A stretch of 9,673 bases of DNA from an uncultured Porphyromonadaceae bacterium (GTDB lineage Bacteria > Bacteroidota > Bacteroidia > Bacteroidales > Muribaculaceae), in NCBI GenBank assembly GCA_900549445.1, contig UROS01000085.1, positions 1 to 9,673 of the forward strand, written 5' to 3'. Positions 4,653 to 9,673 of this stretch are shown piece after piece; position 1 is the first letter of the stretch; each line of letters begins with the position of its first letter. The notes below the pieces were generated by a model that saw only the letters and a list, made by a program, of their open reading frames with translations, did not search any database and had not been told where the DNA came from. The translations under genes were made by a program, and so were the position numbers.

Positions 4653-7229
4653 TTATTTCACCGTTATCACCACCGGTTTCAGCTGAGCCGACGAACCTCC
4701 GCAGAGGAGTTCGTAGCGGCCGGGCTGCACTTTCATGCGTTCGGTCTCGTGGCTGAAAGTTGCGAGCATGCCGGGTGTTATGTCAAACGTCACTTCAGCG
4801 CTTTCGCCCGGCTTTATATTCACGCGGCGGAAGTCGCATAATGTCAGCGCCGGACAGTCGCGGCGGTCGAGCGGACGCATATAGAGCTGCACCACCTCGT
4901 CGCCGGCGAGCCGGCCGGTATTTTCCACCTTCACCGTCAGTTTTGTCGAGCCGCCGTCGGCAGCTATCTTCTTCGATTTCAGTTTCGGAGAGGAATAGCC
5001 GAAGGTAGTGTAACTCAGCCCGTGGCCGAACGGATAGAGAGGTTTGTCCGTCATATACCTGTAGGTTCTTCCAATCATGGAATAATCCTCGAAATCAGGA
5101 AGCTGGGAGTCGTCGCGATAGAATGTCACCGGCAGACGTCCGGCTGGGTTATAATCGCCGAAAAGCACCTCGGCCACCGCCGTGCCTCCTGCCTGACCGG
5201 GATACCAGGCCTGCAGGATGGCGTCGCATATAGAATCTTCGGGCGCGAGTCCGACCGCGGAGCCTGAACAGTTGACGAAAACCACCTTCTTACCTTTGGC
5301 TTTCAGCTCTTTTATCATGTTGCGCTGAATCTCGGGAAGTTCTATGCTCTCGCGGTCGCCGCCGCGGAATCCTTTCACCGACACCGGCATCTCCTCTCCT
5401 TCGAGCAGGGGTGAAATTCCGCCTACGAAAATCACTGTCGCGGCATCGCCGGGGTCTGTTATATACTCTTCCGCACGTGCAATATCGAAATTGAGCCGTG
5501 CGACGCCTTCACCATGGGGATGGAAAATCTCGATATCGTAGGTTTTTCCAGCCTCGCAATGAATGGAACCGGAGAATTCAGCTCCATCCACACCGGTGTA
5601 GTTCAGTCTGACGGGCTTGCCGTTTACCGTCAGACGCCATTTTCCGTGGATCTGGCTGATAGTGAGCCGGTAGTCACCGTCGGCAGGTGCGGTGAAGCTG
5701 CCGTTGTAGAGTCCGGAGAAATTTGTGAGGTTCACACCGGGAGCAACAACCGTGGCGCCGCCTGTAGAAATGCTTATCGGCGAGGTGAAAGTGCGGGTTG
5801 CCACCGGCTCTCCCTCCCCTTCGGTATTGTTCCAGTATCGGGCTGTCATACCCTTGCCGCCATCGCTCTTGAGAAGTCCGAAGCACGACACGAGATTATT
5901 GTTGACCACGTGGTCGCATCCTCGTACGTAAGGCACGTCAGCACCCGCGATGTCGCGGATGCCGTCGAGAATGGTGACGGTATGCGAGGGATAGCCGTTG
6001 TAGTTGCCCCACATCATTACCGAATCGTTGGCATTGGGCCCCATTACGACAATAGAGGCAGACTTGGAAAGAGGCAGAATGCCGTTGTTTTTCAGAAGTG
6101 TCATGGACTGGCGTGCGGCATCGAGCGCAATGCGGCGGTTGCGGGCATTGTCGACCGACTCGGCCCCGAGTCCGGCATACGGGTCGCGGTAGTCGGGACA
6201 GATTTCGCCGAGTTCCATGCGGGCGCGCAGCAAGCGGCGCAGGTGTGAGTCGATTTCCGATTCGGAAACCAGTCCGCGCTTCACCGCCTCGGTGAGATTC
6301 GCAAACACGGGGCCGCACTCGAGGTCGGTACCTGAAATAACCGCATCGGCACTCGCCTCCACCTCGGATGGATGAGTCTGATGGGCGCCTTCGCGGTAAA
6401 AGTCGGTCATCGCCCAGCAGTCGGTAACAATTATGTCGTCGTAGCCCCACTCATCGCGCAGGATTTTGGTGAGCAGACGCTTGCTGCTGCAGCAGGGCTC
6501 GCCTTCAAAACGGTTGTAGGCGCACATAACCTGGCCCACATTCGCATCGACGAGCGCCTTGAACGACGGCAGGTATGTTTCCCAGAGATCGCGCGGGTCG
6601 ATGTCGGCGGCGTTGAACGAATGGCGGTTCCATTCCGGACCGCTGTGCACGGCGTAGTGCTTCGCGCCGGCTATCGTCTTTATAACCGGAGAATCCGCAG
6701 TCCCCTGCAGCCCGCTGACCACCGCCACACCCATGCGGGTGGTGAGGCAGGGATCCTCGCCGTAAGTTTCCTGTCCGCGCCCCCAGCGCGGGTCGCGGAA
6801 TATGTTCACGTTGGGAGTCCAGAAAGTGAGTCCGCAATAGCGGGAATGATTCCCTTCCTTGCGAAACATATTGTATTTTGCGCGCGCCTCGGTGCTGACC
6901 ATCGAGAAAGCATCTTCCACGAGACCGTCGTTCCAGGTGGCGGCGAGTCCTATTGACTGAGGAAGCACCGTTGCCGTACCTGCGCGCCCTACGCCATGGA
7001 GCGCCTCGTTCCACCAGTTGTATTCCGGAATTCCGAGACGGTCGATTGCAGGCGACACGTCCATCATCAGCGACACTTTCTCGTCGAGCGTCAGCCGCGA
7101 CAGCAGGTCGTCGACACGCTGCTCTACCGGGAGATCCACATTCTGCCAGGGGTCGGCGGCATATATCGTTGCAGACAGGAGAAGCCCTGCGGCGGTGAGG
7201 GCAGTGCGGAATATTCGGAATCTTTTCAT
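4653..7229 (-). CDS. Secreted GH3 beta-glycosidase (beta-xylosidase/beta-glucosidase type) with inserted PA14 domain
   Basis: This 858-aa enzyme, predicted periplasmic, removes terminal beta-linked sugars from oligosaccharides. Residues 1-24 are the signal peptide (MKRFRIFRTALTAAG...YAA). GH3_N spans about 40-340, with PRWGRGQETYGEDP (147-160), the substrate-binding KH pair (Lys190-His191) and VTDCWAMTDF, whose Asp270 is the nucleophile. GH3_C follows from about 370; a PA14-type beta domain (about 455-588) is inserted in it, and LEGEE (609-613) probably holds the acid/base glutamate. A fibronectin-III-like domain ends the protein (about 760-850). The layout is that of Bacteroidota Xyl3A/BxlB-type enzymes, but substrate cannot be settled. 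An in-frame start at 7316 would add 29 residues, but it precedes the predicted promoter and destroys the signal peptide, so I take 7229. No SusC/SusD genes or other glycosidases are adjacent, so it appears to be a stand-alone enzyme. Confidence 0.93.
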   Translation of the reverse strand: MKRFRIFRTALTAAGLLLSATIYAADPWQNVDLPVEQRVDDLLSRLTLDEKVSLMMDVSPAIDRLGIPEYNWWNEALHGVGRAGTATVLPQSIGLAATWNDGLVEDAFSMVSTEARAKYNMFRKEGNHSRYCGLTFWTPNVNIFRDPRWGRGQETYGEDPCLTTRMGVAVVSGLQGTADSPVIKTIAGAKHYAVHSGPEWNRHSFNAADIDPRDLWETYLPSFKALVDANVGQVMCAYNRFEGEPCCSSKRLLTKILRDEWGYDDIIVTDCWAMTDFYREGAHQTHPSEVEASADAVISGTDLECGPVFANLTEAVKRGLVSESEIDSHLRRLLRARMELGEICPDYRDPYAGLGAESVDNARNRRIALDAARQSMTLLKNNGILPLSKSASIVVMGPNANDSVMMWGNYNGYPSHTVTILDGIRDIAGADVPYVRGCDHVVNNNLVSCFGLLKSDGGKGMTARYWNNTEGEGEPVATRTFTSPISISTGGATVVAPGVNLTNFSGLYNGSFTAPADGDYRLTISQIHGKWRLTVNGKPVRLNYTGVDGAEFSGSIHCEAGKTYDIEIFHPHGEGVARLNFDIARAEEYITDPGDAATVIFVGGISPLLEGEEMPVSVKGFRGGDRESIELPEIQRNMIKELKAKGKKVVFVNCSGSAVGLAPEDSICDAILQAWYPGQAGGTAVAEVLFGDYNPAGRLPVTFYRDDSQLPDFEDYSMIGRTYRYMTDKPLYPFGHGLSYTTFGYSSPKLKSKKIAADGGSTKLTVKVENTGRLAGDEVVQLYMRPLDRRDCPALTLCDFRRVNIKPGESAEVTFDITPGMLATFSHETERMKVQPGRYELLCGGSSAQLKPVVITVK

Positions 7230-7260
7230 GCTACTGTTTTTCTGGTTTTCTGATTTTATA

Positions 7261-7268
7261 CAAAGGTA
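7261..7268 (-). promoter_or_regulatory. -7 promoter element of the GH3 gene
   Basis: The minus strand reads TACCTTTG, a full match to TAnnTTTG, 31 bases before the ATG at 7229. A -33 TTTG is not obvious. Directly upstream at 7270-7280 lies the short inverted repeat GCTTT-T-AAAGC, which could be an operator but is short enough to be chance. Confidence 0.55.
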
Positions 7269-7336
7269 GGCTTTTAAAGCTGATTTCTTTAGAAAATTTA
7301 AGCAAAAAAATCGCAATTTTGCCGTCCGGATAAAGC

Positions 7337-7368
7337 AAGGTGGCCGGAACCCGTGTTCCGGTCACCTT
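7337..7368 (-). terminator. Hairpin terminator after adk
   Basis: AAGGTGGCCGGAAC (7337-7350) pairs with GTTCCGGTCACCTT (7355-7368) around a four-base loop; one pair is a mismatch (C-A) in the minus-strand RNA. It lies 21 bases past the adk stop. The tail on the minus strand, GCTTTATCC, is a poor T-run, as is often seen in this phylum, so the call rests on the stem and its place. Confidence 0.55.
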
Positions 7369-7389
7369 TATAAGGGGTATGAGCCGAGA

Positions 7390-7965
7390 TCAGTGTGCGG
7401 CTTCGATGGCAGAAACGATGTCGGCGAAAATATCGTCGATTTTTCCTGAACCGTGGATGGGGCGGTAGGTGCCCTTAGTCACGTAGAAATCGCGCAGGGG
7501 CGACGTGGTGGAATGATATACCTTCAGACGTTCCGAAATGGTTTCGGGATTGTCGTCGGCGCGGCCGGAGATCTTGCCGCGCTCTATCAGACGGTCGGTA
7601 AGCTCGTCGTCGGGCACTTCGAGACCGATTACCGAGTGGAGTTTCTCGCCGCGTTTCTCAAGCATCTTCTCGAGTTCTTCGGCCTGCTTGATGGTGCGGG
7701 GGAAACCGTCGAATATGAAACCTTTCACGTCATTGCCGCTACGGTCAATCACGTCGGCGAGAATTCTCACCATGAGGTCATCGGGTATCAGATGGCCGTG
7801 AGAGATGTAGGAATCGGCGATTTTGCCGAGTTCGGTTCCTGCGGCAATTTCCTTGCGGAGCACGTCGCCTGTAGAAATGTGTACGAGACCGTACTTGTCT
7901 ATGATGCGTTCGCTCTGGGTGCCTTTGCCGCTGCCCGGAGCTCCGAAAATCACTAAATTAAACAT
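7390..7965 (-). CDS. adk: Adenylate kinase, short-LID form
   Basis: This 191-aa cytosolic enzyme interconverts ATP + AMP and 2 ADP. The P-loop is at the N-terminus, GAPGSGKGT (residues 8-16, Lys14), followed by the AMP-site block HISTGDVLR, then GFPRT (87-91) and the Arg-rich region RLIERGKISGRADDNPETI. The LID between about 122 and 138 is short with no zinc-binding cysteines, the form seen in Bacteroidota and in length normal for them. Its ATG shares one base with the stop codon of hpt (TAATG), so translation is probably coupled. It is the last gene of the trpS-hpt-adk group and is followed by a hairpin. Confidence 0.96.
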   Translation of the reverse strand: MFNLVIFGAPGSGKGTQSERIIDKYGLVHISTGDVLRKEIAAGTELGKIADSYISHGHLIPDDLMVRILADVIDRSGNDVKGFIFDGFPRTIKQAEELEKMLEKRGEKLHSVIGLEVPDDELTDRLIERGKISGRADDNPETISERLKVYHSTTSPLRDFYVTKGTYRPIHGSGKIDDIFADIVSAIEAAH

Positions 7966-8540
7966 TATTGTACCTGTTTGTTGTCTTTTTCGCTTAGAAC
8001 GTAAATGTCGGGGAGATTGCGTGCGAGGCCGTCGAGGTCGAGACCGTAGCCTATGATGAATTTGGTGGGGATATTGAATCCTACATAGTCGGGAGTGACC
8101 TTGTGCTGGAGAGCATCCTCCTTGAAAAGGAGTGTCGCTATCCTTACGTCGGAGGGATTGTGTTTCTTAATATCGTCGACCAGTTTCACCATGGTGGCGC
8201 CGGTGTCGATGATGTCTTCCACAATAATGACGGTTCTGCCTTCGATGTTTTCACTGAGCCCGATCATCTCTTTCACGACTCCGGTGGAACCCATGCCGTC
8301 GTAGCTCTTCAGGCGGATGAAAGTAATCTCGGCGTCGGTGCCGACGGCACGGATAAGATCCGAGGCGAAAGGGAAAGCGCCGTTGAGCACGCAGATAAAC
8401 AGAGGCACTTTGCCCTGCATGTCGCGGGTAATCTGGGCGCCGAGTTCACGCACCCGCTTCTGAATCACGTCGCTTTCGAGATAGGGAACGAACGTAAGTC
8501 CCTGATATGTTACGGATTTATGTGATAATGCGTTGTCCAT
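7965..8540 (-). CDS. hpt: Hypoxanthine phosphoribosyltransferase
   Basis: This 191-aa cytosolic enzyme salvages hypoxanthine (and often guanine) with PRPP to make IMP or GMP. The PRPP-binding motif VIIVEDIIDTGAT is plain (residues 104-116, Asp112-Thr116), preceded by VLNGAFPFASDLIR and followed by the purine-pocket loop VGFNIPTKFIIGYGLDLDGLARNLPDIY. The frame is open back to a TTG at 8567, but that codon lies within two bases of the trpS stop and adds nine residues that do not look like the family; the ATG at 8540 gives the expected start. It lies 23 bases after trpS and its stop overlaps the adk start by one base, so trpS, hpt and adk probably form one transcript joining purine salvage to adenylate metabolism. 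Confidence 0.95.
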   Translation of the reverse strand: MDNALSHKSVTYQGLTFVPYLESDVIQKRVRELGAQITRDMQGKVPLFICVLNGAFPFASDLIRAVGTDAEITFIRLKSYDGMGSTGVVKEMIGLSENIEGRTVIIVEDIIDTGATMVKLVDDIKKHNPSDVRIATLLFKEDALQHKVTPDYVGFNIPTKFIIGYGLDLDGLARNLPDIYVLSEKDNKQVQ

Positions 8541-8563
8541 TGGATTTATATAGAACGGAGGTA

Positions 8564-9625
8564 TCAATAGAATTTTCTGATTCCCATAACTTCGCGAACC
8601 TCGGCGAGGGTCTTGGCCGCACGCTCGCGCGCACGTTCGGCACCCTGCTTCACCACGCGGCCGATGTAGGCGTCGTCGTTTACAATCTCGAGGTAACGTT
8701 CGCGTATCGGAAGGGTTACCTTGAGAATATCCTCGGCGAGCTGCTTCTTGAGGTCGCCGTAGCGTATGGAGCAGTCGGCGTATGCATCGCGGAACTGCTG
8801 CACCACCTCGGGGGCGGAAGTCAGCTCCATCAGAGTGAGCAGGTTGGCAACCGGTTCGCTTACGGGAGAGTTCGGCTCTTTGGGGCCTTCGTCGGTCACT
8901 GCCTTCATCACCTTTTTGCGGAGCACTTTCTCTTCATCGACGAGATAGATGCAGTTGCCCTCGCTCTTGCCCATTTTTCCGGAACCGTCGAGTCCGGGCA
9001 CTTTCACAGGTTTACCGCCGAAGTCGAAGTTTACAGGTTCGGGGAAGAGGTCGACGCCGTAGAACGAGTTGAAACGGCGCGCGAAACGGCGGGTAAGCTC
9101 CAGATGCTGCTCCTGGTCTTTGCCTACGGGAACCTTATGGGCTTTCTGAATGAGAATATCCACGGCCATAAGGGTAGGATAAGTAAGAAGTCCGGCATTC
9201 ACACGCTTGTTGGAGTCATTGCCTACAATCTGTTTTTCGATATCTTCGCTGTCATCGGCCTTCAGACCGAGCTGCTTGCGGGCCTTGTCCTTGAACGAAG
9301 TGGTGCGGAGAAGTTCGCCGATGCCCACGTGCATATTGAGAAGCAGATACATTTCGGAAACTTCGGGCACGTCGCTCTGTACGAAAATCGTGGCTTTCTC
9401 GGGATCGACTCCGGCCGCGAGATATTCGGCGAGTATATTCTTCACATTGGTATGGAGCACTTTCGGATCGGGGGCGGTAGTGAGGGCATGGAGGTCGGCG
9501 ATGAAATACATGCAGTCATAGTCGTTCTGCATTTTAACGAATTTGCTGAGCGCGCCGTAATAGTTGCCCAGATGGAGGTTGCCCGTTGCACGGATACCTG
9601 AAAGTACTATCTCTTTTTCGTTCAT
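8564..9625 (-). CDS. trpS: Tryptophanyl-tRNA synthetase
   Basis: This 353-aa class I aminoacyl-tRNA synthetase charges tRNA-Trp in the cytosol. The HIGH-type motif is NLHLGNYYGAL (His18-Asn21) and the KMSKS-type loop reads GSGKMGKSEGN (217-221, with Gly in the third place). YFIADLHALTT and VPVGKDQEQHLELTR are the tryptophan and ATP-site blocks, and MDFT-like TLMAVDILIQ follows NAGLLTYP. Between FKDKARKQLG and RVNAGLL (about 112-141) it has an insertion of about 25 residues, rich in Asp/Lys, compared with the shorter E. coli/Bacillus enzyme as I recall them; this seems to be the longer form of the family in Bacteroidota. First gene of an operon with hpt and adk; its promoter is visible at the right edge. 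Confidence 0.96.
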   Translation of the reverse strand: MNEKEIVLSGIRATGNLHLGNYYGALSKFVKMQNDYDCMYFIADLHALTTAPDPKVLHTNVKNILAEYLAAGVDPEKATIFVQSDVPEVSEMYLLLNMHVGIGELLRTTSFKDKARKQLGLKADDSEDIEKQIVGNDSNKRVNAGLLTYPTLMAVDILIQKAHKVPVGKDQEQHLELTRRFARRFNSFYGVDLFPEPVNFDFGGKPVKVPGLDGSGKMGKSEGNCIYLVDEEKVLRKKVMKAVTDEGPKEPNSPVSEPVANLLTLMELTSAPEVVQQFRDAYADCSIRYGDLKKQLAEDILKVTLPIRERYLEIVNDDAYIGRVVKQGAERARERAAKTLAEVREVMGIRKFY

Positions 9626-9644
9626 AGGTGATATTCTGATTATT

Positions 9645-9671
9645 TTGGCAAAAGTACTAAAATTTTGCCAA
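9645..9671 (-). promoter_or_regulatory. trpS operon promoter with overlapping inverted repeat
   Basis: The minus strand has TACTTTTG (9656-9649), a full -7 match, 23 bases before the trpS ATG. A perfect inverted repeat overlaps it: TTGGCAAAA (9645-9653) and TTTTGCCAA (9663-9671), separated by nine bases. The -33 element would lie beyond the window. The repeat covers most of the region where RNA polymerase would bind, as an operator would, though it could also be a chance product of an AT-rich promoter. Confidence 0.55.
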
Positions 9672-9673
9672 CC

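Noticed and set aside
4690..4720. Imperfect hairpin just inside the GH3 3' end as a muramidase terminator
   Set aside because: It has a bulge, no T-tract follows on the plus strand and it lies in coding sequence, so I do not call it.
5514..6248. 244-aa plus-strand frame inside the GH3 gene
   Set aside because: The minus strand here encodes the GH3_C and PA14 region with clear motifs, so this is a shadow.
7541..7600. Possible zinc-finger LID in adenylate kinase
   Set aside because: No Cys residues occur in the LID segment, so it is the short form without bound zinc.
8507..9601. 364-aa plus-strand frame antisense to trpS
   Set aside because: It covers the trpS gene almost end to end and its sequence is His/Val/Gly-rich with no known domain; such long antisense frames arise from GC-biased third positions in the true gene.

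Overview
The window looks like ordinary chromosome from a gut-type Bacteroidales bacterium, possibly a Muribaculaceae or Bacteroides/Prevotella relative. This is inferred from protein style and promoter shape. The markers are a DUF4369-plus-thioredoxin lipoprotein, an OmpH/Skp-like lipoprotein, a short-LID adenylate kinase, a tryptophanyl-tRNA synthetase with a lineage-style insertion, a GH3 enzyme carrying a PA14 domain, and several matches to the Bacteroidota -7 promoter element TAnnTTTG. I see no mobile element, CRISPR array, tRNA, rRNA or integration site.

Layout, left to right. Positions 1-192 hold no convincing gene, only edge-truncated open frames and the terminator of the first gene. 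A minus-strand group follows: a small single-span membrane protein (2178-2008, 56 aa, too short for ordinary ORF calling), an OmpH-like lipoprotein (1933-1316) and a TlpA-like thiol-disulfide lipoprotein (1251-193). The first and last of these are divergent from or followed by clear control signals, and a terminator-like hairpin lies between the OmpH and TlpA genes. Plus-strand pepD (2346-3806), a cytosolic M20 aminoacyl-histidine dipeptidase, is divergent from the small gene and ends in a strong terminator. A secreted N-acetylmuramidase (3891-4646) starts 17 bases after that terminator. It converges, with only 6 bases between stop codons, on a minus-strand secreted GH3 glycosidase (7229-4653). 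Last comes a minus-strand housekeeping operon, trpS-hpt-adk (9625-7390), whose promoter overlaps a perfect 9-bp inverted repeat at the right edge.

How the genes fit together. The left group acts at the envelope: redox maintenance, outer-membrane protein chaperoning and a small membrane protein. PepD recycles dipeptides, the muramidase cuts peptidoglycan glycan strands, and the GH3 enzyme trims plant-type or host oligosaccharides. trpS-hpt-adk couples tRNA charging with purine salvage and adenylate balance. No novel multi-gene system is evident. The most interesting points are the overlooked small membrane protein, two genes (tlpA-like and muramidase) whose start codons sit right behind terminator hairpins with no visible promoter of their own, and the inverted repeat over the trpS promoter.
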